Positions 1 through 9,178 of a DNA stretch of 64,000 bases are shown one piece after another; position 1 is the first letter of the stretch; each line of letters starts with the position of its first letter. The stretch is from assembly GCF_902506165.1 (NCBI RefSeq), contig NZ_LR733817.1, positions 4,803,625 through 4,867,624 on the forward strand, given 5' to 3'. Below the pieces are notes generated by a model, which saw only the letters and a list, made by a program, of their open reading frames with translations, searched no databases and was not told where the DNA came from. Position numbers and translations under genes: made by a program. The stretch comes from Bosea sp. 29B. GTDB lineage: Bacteria > Pseudomonadota > Alphaproteobacteria > Rhizobiales > Beijerinckiaceae.

Positions 1-551
1 AGCAGGAGAAAGACCAGCGGCGACCACAGCATGCCCTGGATGAGCACCATGCCGCTCATCGAGAAGACGTCGAACAGGTTGTCGCCGGTGCTGGCGAAGG
101 CCCGGTAGAGCTCGTTGACCGGTCCCGACCGTCCCAAGAAGAACAGCCAGGCCATCACGTGCAGGATGTAGGGCGTGCCGAGCGAGACCGCGGCCGTGAC
201 ATAGGCGAGGCCGCGCCAGGGTGCATTGGTGCGCACCACCACCCAGGCGACCGTGGTGCCGAACAGGATCGACAGCGCCGTCGACAGCCCGGAGAACAGC
301 AGCGAGTTCCAGGTCGCGGTGTAGAACTGCGGATCGGCGAACAGGTCGCGGAAATGCGCGATGGTATAGGCGCCGGTCTGCGCCTCCGTCAGGCTGGTCT
401 TGATCAGGACCGCGATCGGCGGGAGGACCAGCAGCGCCAGCACGAGGCCGACGCTGGCCGGCGCCAGCCAGGTGAAGAGGCTCCCTTGCGGACGCCTCCA
501 GAACGCGCGGCGCTGCAGGGGCGCTGAAGCGGGCAGAGAGGAATTCGTCAT
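1..551 (-). CDS. ABC transporter permease, N-terminal part (truncated by window edge)
   Basis: This inner-membrane permease probably belongs to a ferric-ion or polyamine-type importer. Reading the minus strand from the ATG at 549-551 gives an uninterrupted frame to the window edge. It starts MTNSSLPASAPLQRR, then has a first membrane segment (around LAPASVGLVLALLVLPPIAV), a periplasmic stretch with QTGAYTIAHFRDLF, and further hydrophobic segments typical of the PotB/FbpB fold (binding-protein-dependent transport inner membrane component). The C-terminal half, including any EAA loop, lies outside the window. The gene follows its binding-protein gene (582-1631) by 30 bases on the same strand, so the two are probably cotranscribed. 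The frame has no stop codon inside the window and is easily missed for that reason. Confidence 0.85.
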   Translation of the reverse strand, partial: MTNSSLPASAPLQRRAFWRRPQGSLFTWLAPASVGLVLALLVLPPIAVLIKTSLTEAQTGAYTIAHFRDLFADPQFYTATWNSLLFSGLSTALSILFGTTVAWVVVRTNAPWRGLAYVTAAVSLGTPYILHVMAWLFFLGRSGPVNELYRAFASTGDNLFDVFSMSGMVLIQGMLWSPLVFLL

Positions 552-581
552 CGTCGATGTTCCGGACCGCCCGAGTGCAGG

Positions 582-1631
582 TTACTGGAACAGCTTCTTG
601 TAGATCGCGATCCACTTATCGATATCGCGATCCTCATCGGCCGGCGGCGGCGAGAACACCTTGAAGCCCGTGACTTCCGGCTTCAGCGAAGGGTCCTTGG
701 CGTCGACCGCCGGGTTGGACGGGATATAGCCGGCCTCCTGGATGACCTTCTGGCCCTCGGGCGAGAGCAGGTAGTTGATCAGGAGCTTGGCGCCGTTCGG
801 GTGCGGTCCGCCCTTCAGCAACACCTCGCGCGCCATCGCGCCGATCGCCGGATTGACCGGCAGCCATTTCACCGGCGCGCCCTTGGCGATGCTGATGGCG
901 GAATGGTGGTTATAGGTGACGAGGCCGATCGCATACTGGCCGGCGATCACCTGGTCGAGCACGACGCGGGGATTGGAGGGAATGGTCGCGACCTTCTGTG
1001 CGCCGAGCTTCTCCAGATAGGCCATGCCCTTCTCTTCGCCATAGGCGTTGAGCACGGAGCCGATGAAGCCGGGTGGTCCGGCGATGGTCATCTCGCCGGT
1101 CCAGGCGATCTTTCCCTTCCATTTCGGGTCGAGCAGGTCGTCGAGCGATTTCGGCTCGTCGGCGGGCTTCACCAGCTCGGTGTTCACGGCGGGAACGAGG
1201 TAGTGCACCAGCACCGCGTTCCAGTCGCCCTTGGCGTCCTTGTGGTTCGGCGCGAGCTTGGCGGCGGCCTCGGGAACATAGGGCTGGATCAGGCCGGCTT
1301 CCCGCAGCGGCTTCACCACCGAGGGGCCCTCGACCAGATCGGCCTGGAGACTGCCTGCCTTCGCCTCGGCCAGGATCTTGATCATGATGTCGATGTCACG
1401 GCCGCCGGTGACGTTGATGCGCAGGCCGGGATATTTTGCCTCGAAATTGGCGACGACCGGGCGCACCAGCTGGTTCTGGACGAAACCGGTGTACCAGTTG
1501 ATCGAGCCTTCCTTCTTGGCGGCCTCGTAGAGCTCCTTTTCGCTCTGTGCCGAGACAGGCAGGCTTCCCGCCAGAGGCAGGAGAACAGCAGCCAGACCGA
1601 GCCGGCGCATCAGCGACGATGCTGCAAGCAT
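582..1631 (-). CDS. ABC transporter periplasmic substrate-binding protein
   Basis: Periplasmic solute receptor of 349 residues, of the extracellular solute-binding family that includes ferric-iron and polyamine receptors. I start it at the ATG at 1631 because GGGAGGAAAATC lies directly upstream and the product then opens with a clean signal peptide (MLAASSLMRRLGLAAVLLPL, cleavage near VSA/Q). The frame is open up to 1745, but the extra 38 residues do not look like protein. The mature part begins with KELYEAAKKEGSINWYTGF, a usual opening for AfuA/FbpA-like receptors. It is the first gene of an operon with the permease downstream on the minus strand. The substrate is unknown. It is not closely similar to the two receptors at 57 and 62 kb. 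Confidence 0.85.
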   Translation of the reverse strand: MLAASSLMRRLGLAAVLLPLAGSLPVSAQSEKELYEAAKKEGSINWYTGFVQNQLVRPVVANFEAKYPGLRINVTGGRDIDIMIKILAEAKAGSLQADLVEGPSVVKPLREAGLIQPYVPEAAAKLAPNHKDAKGDWNAVLVHYLVPAVNTELVKPADEPKSLDDLLDPKWKGKIAWTGEMTIAGPPGFIGSVLNAYGEEKGMAYLEKLGAQKVATIPSNPRVVLDQVIAGQYAIGLVTYNHHSAISIAKGAPVKWLPVNPAIGAMAREVLLKGGPHPNGAKLLINYLLSPEGQKVIQEAGYIPSNPAVDAKDPSLKPEVTGFKVFSPPPADEDRDIDKWIAIYKKLFQ

Positions 1632-1903
1632 GATTTTCCTCCCAGATGAGCCGGGCATTCTGAGGTCGATGCTTGGCCTCGGCTTCAGCTCATCTTGGGA
1701 TGGTTCGTGGTTTGGTATCCAAGACCATATTTCGATTGTCGCCATGCCGGTTCAGCATCGCGTCACCGCCTTGTGCGGGCTGAGCTTATGCCGGATCGGC
1801 ATCGCCCCCATCAAAGTTTAGCCTTTGATCTATAGCGGCGGAGCTTCCTAGATCAGCGTGAAGCCGCTGCGACTGATGCCGGCGGCGCAGTGAGGAAACC
1901 ACC

Positions 1904-2707
1904 ATGAACCGGCTGGACGGCAAGATCGCCTTCATCTCCGGCGGCGCGATCGGCATCGGCGCCGGGACGGCGGCGATGATGGCACGCGCGGGCGCCAAAG
2001 TCGTCCTCGGCGATATCCTCGACGAGGAAGGCGAGGCGGTCGCCGAGGCTATCCGCGCAGAGGGAGGCGAGGCCACGTTCGTCCATCTCGACGTCAGCCG
2101 CCAGGCCGATTGGGAGCAGGCGGTCGCCACGACGAGCAAGCGCTTTGGCGGGCTCGACATCCTCGTCAACAATGCCGGCATCCTGTTCGGCAAGGATGTC
2201 GAGGAGGCCCGGCTCGAGGATTGGCAGAAGATGTCCTCGGTCAACCAGACCGGCACCTTCCTCGGCACCAAGATCGCCTTGCCGGCGCTGCGCGAGCGCG
2301 GGCGAACCAGCCCGGAAGGCAGCGCGATCGTCAACCTCTCCTCTGTTTCCGGCCTTGTTGGCTCGCCGCTCGATCCGCTCTATTCGATGACCAAGGGCGG
2401 CATCACCCTGTTCACCAAGGCGACGGCCTTGTCGTTCGGGCGGCAGGGCTACCGCATCCGCGTCAATGCGGTGCATCCCGGCGTGATCGAGACGGCGCAG
2501 GGCAAGCAGACCTTCGTCGCCCGCGCCAAGAAGCTGCAATCGGGAGACCTCGACGAAGCCCGCTCGATCGCCCTGGCGAACCACCCGATCGGTCGCTTCG
2601 GCACGGTCGAGGACGTCGCCAAGGCGATCATCTTCCTGGCTTCGGACGATGCCGGCTTCATCACCGGCTCGAGCCTCGTCGTCGATGGCGGGCTCACCGC
2701 GCAGTAG
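1904..2707 (+). CDS. SDR family NAD(P)-dependent oxidoreductase
   Basis: Cytoplasmic classical short-chain dehydrogenase of 267 residues, a normal length. The nucleotide-binding glycine motif is SGGAIGIGAG near residue 11, a variant of TGxxxGIG in which Thr is replaced by Ser. The NNAG motif (LVNNAGIL) follows near residue 87. The catalytic Ser is in NLSSVSG, and Tyr and Lys in YSMTKGG. The C-terminal ITGSSLVVDGG is the usual family ending. The substrate cannot be read from sequence. A LysR gene follows on the same strand 72 bases later, and a divergent ABC importer lies upstream. It might oxidise a product of the neighbouring catabolic operon, which is inference. Confidence 0.9.
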   Translation: MNRLDGKIAFISGGAIGIGAGTAAMMARAGAKVVLGDILDEEGEAVAEAIRAEGGEATFVHLDVSRQADWEQAVATTSKRFGGLDILVNNAGILFGKDVEEARLEDWQKMSSVNQTGTFLGTKIALPALRERGRTSPEGSAIVNLSSVSGLVGSPLDPLYSMTKGGITLFTKATALSFGRQGYRIRVNAVHPGVIETAQGKQTFVARAKKLQSGDLDEARSIALANHPIGRFGTVEDVAKAIIFLASDDAGFITGSSLVVDGGLTAQ

Positions 2708-2779
2708 AACGCTGGCTGCAGCGTTGCCGGTCATCTATGGGTTGACGGTGGACGACCTGACGGGCCGGCGGAGGCGAGG

Positions 2780-3727
2780 GTGAGATCCTATTCTCATTTC
2801 GATATCACCGGCCTCCATTATTTCTCGGTCGTCGCGGAGGAGCGCAGCTTCTCGCGGGCCTCGGCCCGCTTGCGGATCGCGCAGCCGGCGATCAGTCGCA
2901 AGATCAAGGCCTTGGAGCAGGATCTTGGTGTCCAGCTCTTCGCCCGCCACACCCGCGGCGTCGACCTGACGGAGGCCGGCGAGAGCCTGCTCGGCAACGC
3001 CTACACCCTGTTCCGCCAAATCGAGCAACTGCGCGATCACACCACGATCTCGGGCGAGACGCCGCGTGGCGTCGTCGCGATCGGCGTCATGCCGACGCCG
3101 GGCGAATACATCGTCCCGCGCCTGATCGAGGAAGCCCGCCGGCTCTATCCGGAAGTCCGCTTCCGCATCGTCGAGGGCTATAGCGGCGCGTTGCATCGGA
3201 TGCTGGTCAATCAGGAGATCAACATCGCGATCGTGCATGCGCCGGAGCCGCATCCGGACATCGTCGTTTACGATCTGCTGGTCGACTATCTCTGCCTCGT
3301 CGGACGGGCTGGCTCGCTGGCGAAGCCGACCTATAATTTCGAGGAAGCGGCGGCCTTTCCGCTGATCCTGCCGGAAGCACCCAATCTGCTGCGCCTGCGG
3401 ATCGACCATATCGCGCAACTGCGCGACGTAAGGCTGAACGTCGAACTGATCTGCAACGGTTTCTGGCTGACGAAATCGCTGCTGCGGGCCGGCGCCGGCT
3501 ACACCATGGTGACCTTCGGCTCCGTGGTCGGCGAGCTTGAGCAGGGCCATTTCGACGTCGCGGCGATCCGCAATCCCGACGTGCCCTGGCCGCTCGGCAT
3601 CGCCATGCGCAACGACCAGCAGCGGCGGCTGTCGCTGGTGGCGATCAAGGACCTGATCGAGACGATCGTGGCTGAGCTGCGCTCCAAGCGCATCTGGCAG
3701 CAGCTTCCGGACGCGATCAAGGAGTGA
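2780..3727 (+). CDS. LysR family transcriptional regulator
   Basis: DNA-binding regulator of 315 residues. The N-terminal winged helix-turn-helix is classic for LysR (HYFSVVAEERSFSRASARL, then AQPAISRKIKALEQDLG and LTEAGESLL), followed by the two-lobed effector domain (GVVAIGVMPTPGEYIVPRL onward). The GTG start at 2780 is chosen because GGAGGCGAGG lies just upstream and the first helix begins soon after. It lies between the SDR gene and the convergent HpcH/TTT operon, so either could be a target. I saw no strong T-N11-A box in the short gap before it. Confidence 0.92.
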   Translation: MRSYSHFDITGLHYFSVVAEERSFSRASARLRIAQPAISRKIKALEQDLGVQLFARHTRGVDLTEAGESLLGNAYTLFRQIEQLRDHTTISGETPRGVVAIGVMPTPGEYIVPRLIEEARRLYPEVRFRIVEGYSGALHRMLVNQEINIAIVHAPEPHPDIVVYDLLVDYLCLVGRAGSLAKPTYNFEEAAAFPLILPEAPNLLRLRIDHIAQLRDVRLNVELICNGFWLTKSLLRAGAGYTMVTFGSVVGELEQGHFDVAAIRNPDVPWPLGIAMRNDQQRRLSLVAIKDLIETIVAELRSKRIWQQLPDAIKE

Positions 3728-3739
3728 GCCGGAGCCCGG

Positions 3740-4537
3740 CTAGTCCAGCAGGCTGTGCGCGCCCCGCGCCCGCTGCTGGGCGGCGCCGAGCAGGAAATTC
3801 AGGTCGGCTCCGGTCGAGATGAAGCGGGCGCCCATTGCGGCATAGGTCTTCATCAGGTCGGGCCGCGCCGCCAGCCCGCCGAGCCCGGCATGCTTGCCGG
3901 CGCGCCGGCAGGCCGCGATGACAGCCGAGATCGCCGCATGCAGCCGCGGATGGTCGAACTCGCCGGGGATGCCGAGATCGGCGGCGAGATCGACCGCGCC
4001 GATGAAGGCGACGTCGACGCCCGCGACCGCGACGATCTCCTCGACCTCAGCGACACCATCGCCGGACTCGATCATCACGATCACCATCGTCAGGGCGTTG
4101 ATGAAGGCCATCGCCTCGGCGTTGGGATAGCTGCGGAAGCGGGTCAGCGGCGACAGGCTGGCGACACCGCGCGAGCCCAGCGGCGCGAACTTGGCGGCAT
4201 CGACGATCGCCCGCGCCTCCTCAGCCGAGCGGACATGCGGGGCGATGATGCCCATCGCGCCGCCTTCGAAGGCGCGGGCGATGTGCTCGGGCTGGTTCGC
4301 CGGCAGCCGCACCAGCGGCGTGATGCCGATGTCGAGCGCGGCGAGGCAGATCTGCCCGGTCGTCTCGGCGCCGAACATCGCATGCTGGAGATCGACATAG
4401 ATCGAGTCGAGCCCGGCGGTGGCGGCGATGCGCGCGATCTCGACGCCGCGGACCAGCCGCACCGCCATGGTCGCCGCGATCTCGTCGCGCGCCAGCCGCT
4501 CCTTGACGCGATTGCGCGGCAGGTCGGTGAGATCCAT
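3740..4537 (-). CDS. HpcH/HpaI family aldolase
   Basis: Class II (divalent-metal) pyruvate-type aldolase of 265 residues, which cleaves 2-keto-3-deoxy or 4-hydroxy-2-oxo acids to pyruvate plus an aldehyde. Recognisable are the DLQHAMF segment with the active-site His, VRLPANQP, the metal ligand Glu in IESGDGVAEVEEIV and the Asp in IGAVDLAADLG. It is the last gene of a seven-gene operon running from 10173 down to here, with only three bases separating it from TctA. This suggests the transported acid is finally split by retro-aldol cleavage. The exact substrate is not determinable. Confidence 0.9.
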   Translation of the reverse strand: MDLTDLPRNRVKERLARDEIAATMAVRLVRGVEIARIAATAGLDSIYVDLQHAMFGAETTGQICLAALDIGITPLVRLPANQPEHIARAFEGGAMGIIAPHVRSAEEARAIVDAAKFAPLGSRGVASLSPLTRFRSYPNAEAMAFINALTMVIVMIESGDGVAEVEEIVAVAGVDVAFIGAVDLAADLGIPGEFDHPRLHAAISAVIAACRRAGKHAGLGGLAARPDLMKTYAAMGARFISTGADLNFLLGAAQQRARGAHSLLD

Positions 4538-4540
4538 GGC

Positions 4541-6040
4541 TCACTCCTGGAAGGCTTCGGCGCGCTTCTTCTGCAGCGAGGGCAGCAGCACGAGCACCAG
4601 GAGGAGGGCGGCGAGCGCCAGCATGGCCGCGCTGATAGGCCGCTGCAGGAAGACCATCGGATCGCTGCGCGAGAGCAGCAGGGCCCGCCGCAGGTACTCC
4701 TCCATCATCGGGCCGATGATGAAGCCGAGCAGCATCGGCGCCGGTTCCATGCCGAGCTTGGCGCAGAGATAGCCGAACAGGCCGAAACCGACCATCAGCA
4801 CGATGTCGAAGCTGCTGTTGCTCAGGCTGAACACGCCGATGGCACAGAACACCAGGATGGTCGGGAAAAGGTAGTGATAGGGCACCATGATCATGCGCGC
4901 CCATAGGCCGATCAGCGGCAGGTTGAGCAGGACCAGGAAGACGTTGCCGATCCACATCGAGGCGACGATGCCCCAGAACAGGGCGGGCTGCTCGGTCAGC
5001 ACGGCCGGACCAGGCTGGATGCCCTGGATCACCATGGCGCCGACCATCAGCGCCATCACCGGGTTCGAGGGGATGCCGAGCGTCAGCATCGGCACGAAGG
5101 AGGTCTGGGCGCCGGCATTGTTGGCTGCTTCCGGCGCTGCCACGCCCTCGATCGCGCCCTTGCCGAACTGCGCGCGGTTGGGCGAGACCTTCTTCTCCAG
5201 CGCATAGGCGGCGAAGGAGGCGAGCATGGCGCCGCCGCCCGGCAGGATGCCGAGAGCCGAGCCCACGACGGTGCCGCGCAGCACCGGCGCGACGATGCGT
5301 TTCAAATCGGCCCGCGTCGGCATTAGCCCGCCGATCTTGCGCGAGATGATCGAGCGCGCCTCGCCCTGTTCGAGATTGTGGATGATCTCGCCGAGCCCGA
5401 ACACGCCCATGGCCACCACGACGAAATTCACCCCATCATAGAGCTGGGGCATGCCGAAGGTGAAGCGCGGGATGCCGGAATTGACGTCGAGGCCGATCAG
5501 CCCGAGCAGCAGGCCGAGCAGGATCATGCCGACCGCCTTCAGCACCGAGCCATTGGCCAGCACCACCGAGGCGACGAGGCCGAGCACCATCAGCGAGAAG
5601 TATTCGGCCGGCCCGAAGGTCAGCGCCACCACGGCGAGCGGCGGGGCGAACAGCGCCAATAGCAGCGTCGCAACGCAGCCGGCGAAGAAGGAGCCGAGCG
5701 CCGCGGTCGCCAGCGCCTTGCCGGCCTCGCCATTGCGGGCCATCGCATAGCCGTCGAGCGCCGTGACGATCGAGGAGGATTCTCCGGGCAGGTTGACCAG
5801 GATCGCCGTGGTCGAGCCGCCATACTGGGCGCCGTAATAGATGCCGGACAGCATGATCAGCGAGGTCACCGGCGGCAGCGCGAAGGTCGCCGGCAGCAGC
5901 ATCGCGATGGTCGCGAGCGGGCCGAGCCCCGGCAGCACGCCGACCGCAGTGCCGAGGATCGTGCCGATCAGGCAATAGAACAGGTTGGTGAGGGTGAAGG
6001 CGGTCGAGAAGCCGAGCGCGAGATTGTCGAAGAGCTCCAT
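4541..6040 (-). CDS. tripartite tricarboxylate transporter permease, TctA family
   Basis: Large membrane subunit (499 residues, about twelve membrane segments) of a TTT-family secondary carboxylate importer. Family hallmarks visible are GVLPGLGPLATIAMLLP near residue 37, SGIYYGAQYGGSTTAILVNLPGE near residue 65, GILPGGGAMLASFAAY in the second half and APEAANNAGAQTSFVPMLTLGIPS. It lies between TctB (9 bases upstream) and the HpcH aldolase (3 bases downstream). It works with the periplasmic receptor encoded at 6573-7511. Confidence 0.95.
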   Translation of the reverse strand: MELFDNLALGFSTAFTLTNLFYCLIGTILGTAVGVLPGLGPLATIAMLLPATFALPPVTSLIMLSGIYYGAQYGGSTTAILVNLPGESSSIVTALDGYAMARNGEAGKALATAALGSFFAGCVATLLLALFAPPLAVVALTFGPAEYFSLMVLGLVASVVLANGSVLKAVGMILLGLLLGLIGLDVNSGIPRFTFGMPQLYDGVNFVVVAMGVFGLGEIIHNLEQGEARSIISRKIGGLMPTRADLKRIVAPVLRGTVVGSALGILPGGGAMLASFAAYALEKKVSPNRAQFGKGAIEGVAAPEAANNAGAQTSFVPMLTLGIPSNPVMALMVGAMVIQGIQPGPAVLTEQPALFWGIVASMWIGNVFLVLLNLPLIGLWARMIMVPYHYLFPTILVFCAIGVFSLSNSSFDIVLMVGFGLFGYLCAKLGMEPAPMLLGFIIGPMMEEYLRRALLLSRSDPMVFLQRPISAAMLALAALLLVLVLLPSLQKKRAEAFQE

Positions 6041-6049
6041 CGCGCCGCC

Positions 6050-6523
6050 TCAGAAGCCGAGCCAGGGGCCGAAAGCCGGGATCGGCAGCCCGAGCAGGGT
6101 GACGAAGGTGAGCACGCTGAAGGCGGAGAGGCCGATCGCCAGCGCAAGGAAGGGCCAGAGCCGGAACTGCTCGCTGGCGAGACCCGAGATCATCACGAGC
6201 AGCACGGTCGAGGCCGCGAGGCCGAGCCCTTCGACGGTGACGCCGAACAGGCCGCTGGCGACGAGGACGAGCGCGGCCTTGCGCCAGGCGAAGCCCGTCA
6301 TCGCTTCGCCCGACGACAGGAATGCCTGCACGACCAGGACGAGGCCGATGAATGCGAGCACGCCGCCCAGCGCGGTCGGGAAATAGCCCGGCCCCATGCG
6401 CCCGGCATGGCCCATCGCATAGCCGCGGGCGAGAGCGATCACCCCGGCGCCGAAAGCGATGAAGATCAGGCCGGACCAGAGGTCCTTGCTGCCGGCGATA
6501 CGCCCGGGCGCTTTGCTGCTCAT
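6050..6523 (-). CDS. tripartite tricarboxylate transporter small permease, TctB family
   Basis: Small membrane subunit (157 residues) of the TTT importer, with about four membrane segments. The GPGYFPTALGGVLAFIGLVL segment is characteristic of TctB proteins. It is encoded between the receptor gene (49 bases upstream) and TctA, the usual order C-B-A. This family is poorly conserved in sequence, so context carries part of the assignment. Confidence 0.9.
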   Translation of the reverse strand: MSSKAPGRIAGSKDLWSGLIFIAFGAGVIALARGYAMGHAGRMGPGYFPTALGGVLAFIGLVLVVQAFLSSGEAMTGFAWRKAALVLVASGLFGVTVEGLGLAASTVLLVMISGLASEQFRLWPFLALAIGLSAFSVLTFVTLLGLPIPAFGPWLGF

Positions 6524-6572
6524 ATCATGGGTTCTCGATGTCGAAAGCTCAGGCGCCGGGATAGGTCGCGCC

Positions 6573-7511
6573 TCATTCGGCGCGGATGCCGTTCGCCTTC
6601 AGCCAGGGCAGCCAGCGCGCGAAATCGGCGTCGAGCCGCGTCTTGAAGGCGGCAGTATCCTGCGGATCGGTCAGCCCGTTATCGGCGAGCTTCGCCGCGA
6701 TCTGCGGCTGCTTGACCACCTTGGCGATGGCATCGGCGATCTTCTGCTTCTGCGCCGGGGAAGCGCCCTTCGGCATCAGCACGCCGTACCAGTTGGTCAG
6801 CATCAAATCCGGCATGCCGGCCTCTACCGCGTTCGGGATCTCGGGCAGCAGCGTCGAGCGTTTGGTGTCGAAGATGACGAGGCCCTTGAGCCGGCCGTCC
6901 TTGACGTATTGGCGCAGGATCGGCACGTCGGCGTTGACGAAGTCGACCGAGCCGGCGATCAGGTCGGTCAGCGCTGGTGCCGCGCCGCGATAGGCGATCT
7001 GCTCCATCGCGACCTTGGCCGATTTGGCGAAGATCTCGGCGCCGAGATGCATGGTGCCGCCGCTGCCGGTCGAGCCGTAGTTGAGTTTCGTCCCCTTCGC
7101 CTTCTCGACCAGGCCCTTGAGATCGTTGACGCCGAGCGAGGGGCGCACCGCGATCATCGTCTGCACCTCGCCGAGCAGATAGACCGGCTCGATGTCCTTC
7201 TGCGGATCGTAAGGCACGCTCGCCATCGTGCCGGCGCTCAGCACCAGCGCCGAGGTCGTCAACAGGAGCGTGCGCCCGTCCGGCTTCTCGCGGGTCGCCG
7301 CCGCCGTGCCGATCGTGCCGCCGGCCCCACCGCGGTTCTCGACGATCACCGTGCCGCCGAGCTCCTTGCCGAGATCGGGGGCGATGATCCGCGCGAACAG
7401 GTCGGTCGGCCCGCCGGCCGCGAACGGAACGAGCAGCTTGATGGTCTCGGCCGCCTTGGCCGGCGTCGCCAGGATCGCGACGAGCGCGACCGCCTTGATG
7501 ATCCGATGCAT
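6573..7511 (-). CDS. tripartite tricarboxylate transporter substrate-binding protein (TctC/Bug)
   Basis: Periplasmic receptor of 312 residues from the Bug family. It has a signal peptide (MHRIIKAVALVAILATPAKA, then AETIK), the Bug N-terminal motif LLVPFAAGGPTDLFARI, NRGGAGGTIGTAAATREKPDG, and a conserved YGSTGSGGTMHLGAEIF region. It delivers a carboxylate to TctAB. The neighbouring lactonase, RraA-like and HpcH genes suggest a sugar acid or hydroxylated dicarboxylate as the cargo. That is inference, since Bug receptors are numerous and their ligands hard to predict. Confidence 0.94.
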   Translation of the reverse strand: MHRIIKAVALVAILATPAKAAETIKLLVPFAAGGPTDLFARIIAPDLGKELGGTVIVENRGGAGGTIGTAAATREKPDGRTLLLTTSALVLSAGTMASVPYDPQKDIEPVYLLGEVQTMIAVRPSLGVNDLKGLVEKAKGTKLNYGSTGSGGTMHLGAEIFAKSAKVAMEQIAYRGAAPALTDLIAGSVDFVNADVPILRQYVKDGRLKGLVIFDTKRSTLLPEIPNAVEAGMPDLMLTNWYGVLMPKGASPAQKQKIADAIAKVVKQPQIAAKLADNGLTDPQDTAAFKTRLDADFARWLPWLKANGIRAE

Positions 7512-7544
7512 GCTTCGTCCTCCCAGACTGTCTTTATTGTTGCT

Positions 7545-8441
7545 TCAGCCTGCGAAGCGCGGCTCGGGCAGGCCGCGCACGCCGACATCGAGCGCCAGCA
7601 GGGCGCCGGCGAGCGGCTCGACTGCGAGTGTCTCCGGCGCCAGGCGCTGCGAGTGGCTGGTGATGTAGAGCGTGGCGAGATCCTTGCCGCCGAAGACCGG
7701 GCAGGTCGGGTTGGTCACCGGCAGCTGGATGATCCGGTCGACGCTCCCGTCCGGCGCCTGGCGCACGAGCTGGCCGGTCGCGACCATGCAGGTCCAGAGA
7801 TAGCCCTCGGCGTCGACGGTGGCGCCGTCGGGCCGGCCGAGCTGGTGCGTCCAGTCGGCGAAGACGCGCCTGTTGCTGATCGTGCCTGCGTCTAGGTCGT
7901 AGTCGAAAGCGAAGCTCGTCTGGTTGTGCGTATCGGCGAAGTACATCGTGCCACCGTCCGGGCTCCAGGCGATCGAGTTCGGCAGCACGAAGCCGTCATG
8001 CATCGCCCGGCAGCCATGGTCGGCGTCGAGCCGGTAGAGCACGCCGACCGGAACACGGTTGTGGTCGTGCATGCTGCCGACCCAGAAGCGCCCGCGCGGA
8101 TCGCAGCGCCCGTCATTGAGCCGCATGCCGGGGACGTCGCCGACCGGATCGGCGATCCGCCTGGGCGGCTCGCTCGTCGCGGGGTCGTAGACATAGATGC
8201 CGCTATTGGTGCCCATGACGAAGCCGCCGGCCTCGCGCGGCGCGATCGAGCCGATCATCAGGTCGGCCTGCAGCCTGCGGGCCTCGTGTTTGCCAGTGGC
8301 CGGGTCGTAGGATTGCAGCGCCGGCCGGCGCACATCGACCCACCACAGCCGCTTCGTCCGCTCGCACCAGCGCGGCGTCTCGCCGAGGATGTCGGCGCTC
8401 TGCACGACGCAACGGACCTCGACATCGTCTTCCACGGTCAT
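7545..8441 (-). CDS. SMP-30/gluconolactonase family hydrolase
   Basis: Six-bladed beta-propeller lactonase of 298 residues that opens sugar lactones to the acids. Metal-binding positions of the family are visible: Glu in LGETPRW near residue 18, Asn in MRLNDGRCDPRGRFWVG, Asn in LPNSIAWSPDG and Asp in GRPDGATVDAEG. I place the start at the ATG at 8441, since GAGG lies six bases before it. An ATG at 8453 overlaps the stop codon of the upstream RraA gene (ATGA) and would add four residues. The frame is open much further upstream, but that part is the RraA gene read in another frame. The gene belongs to the 10173-to-3740 operon. Confidence 0.92.
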   Translation of the reverse strand: MTVEDDVEVRCVVQSADILGETPRWCERTKRLWWVDVRRPALQSYDPATGKHEARRLQADLMIGSIAPREAGGFVMGTNSGIYVYDPATSEPPRRIADPVGDVPGMRLNDGRCDPRGRFWVGSMHDHNRVPVGVLYRLDADHGCRAMHDGFVLPNSIAWSPDGGTMYFADTHNQTSFAFDYDLDAGTISNRRVFADWTHQLGRPDGATVDAEGYLWTCMVATGQLVRQAPDGSVDRIIQLPVTNPTCPVFGGKDLATLYITSHSQRLAPETLAVEPLAGALLALDVGVRGLPEPRFAG

Positions 8442-8449
8442 GGTCGGCC

Positions 8450-9178
8450 TCATTTGTACTTGGTGGCGGCGAGCGTCTTCAGGTCGATGCCGGCGGCGAT
8501 GTCGCTCTTCTGCCGGTTGTCGCCGGCGTCGATCTTCTCGGCCTCGCGCAGCACGGCCTCGGCTTCGGCGAAGGGCACGAAGACGATGCCGGCCTCGTCC
8601 GCGACGACCAGGTCGCCGGCATCGACCGAGACGCCGGCGATGCGGACGCGGCCGTTGATCTCGACCGTCTCCAGCCGCCATTTGCCGGTGATCGGCGTGA
8701 CGCCGCGCGACCAGATCGGGAAATTGCGCTCGCGCGAGGAATCGGGGTCGCGGAACGAGCCGTCGATCACGGCGCCGATGCAGCCGGCGCGATGGGCGAC
8801 GGCGGCCGACTGCCCGCCCATGTTCGACAGCCCGGTCAGGCCCTCGATCACCACGACATCGCCGGGCTCGGCCTGGTTGTAGGCCTCGTGCTCACCCATC
8901 TTGCCGACTCGGCTCGCCGCGGCCCTGGTCGCGCTGTGCGGACGCTCGACATTGCGCACGGTGACGGCCTGACCGACGACGCGGCCCGTGATCAGTGTCG
9001 GCGTCAGCGTCGAGGCCGGGACCGCGCCGAACAGGCCGAGATTGTCCATCGCGTCGCAGACCGCGCTGGTCAGGTCGGAGAGCGCGCCATAGCGCTGCAG
9101 CAGATCGGGCGACAGGCGCGGCAGCTCAGTCCGCCGAATGGCTTCGGGCGGCACGCGGCCGGTCAGGGGCTTGGTCAT
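8450..9178 (-). CDS. RraA family protein, probable 4-hydroxy-4-methyl-2-oxoglutarate-type aldolase
   Basis: Protein of 242 residues of the RraA / dimethylmenaquinone methyltransferase-like fold. Catabolic members are divalent-metal aldolases and oxaloacetate decarboxylases. The substrate-binding GAVIDGSFRDPDSS motif (G-x3-DG-x2-RD) carries the catalytic Arg and the metal-binding Asp, and PGDVVVIEG precedes it. Length exceeds that of the minimal RraA regulator (about 160 residues) and matches catabolic aldolases. The start overlaps the preceding dehydrogenase stop by four bases (ATGA), so translation is probably coupled. Despite the name, nothing suggests an RNase E regulator here. Confidence 0.9.
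   Translation of the reverse strand: MTKPLTGRVPPEAIRRTELPRLSPDLLQRYGALSDLTSAVCDAMDNLGLFGAVPASTLTPTLITGRVVGQAVTVRNVERPHSATRAAASRVGKMGEHEAYNQAEPGDVVVIEGLTGLSNMGGQSAAVAHRAGCIGAVIDGSFRDPDSSRERNFPIWSRGVTPITGKWRLETVEINGRVRIAGVSVDAGDLVVADEAGIVFVPFAEAEAVLREAEKIDAGDNRQKSDIAAGIDLKTLAATKYK

Noticed and set aside
1690..1735. Partial inverted repeat (TTGGTATCCAA at about 1712) considered as a LysR box upstream of the first ABC importer
   Set aside because: Arms are only four bases and it lies 1 kb from the LysR gene; not above chance.
3755..7895. Very long plus-strand open frames (383 and 478 codons) antisense to the HpcH, TctA, TctB, TctC and lactonase genes
   Set aside because: Amino-acid composition is extreme (Arg, Gly, Asp, His) with no domain motif, and each is antisense to a gene with clear family signatures. 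High GC content removes stop codons from these frames.
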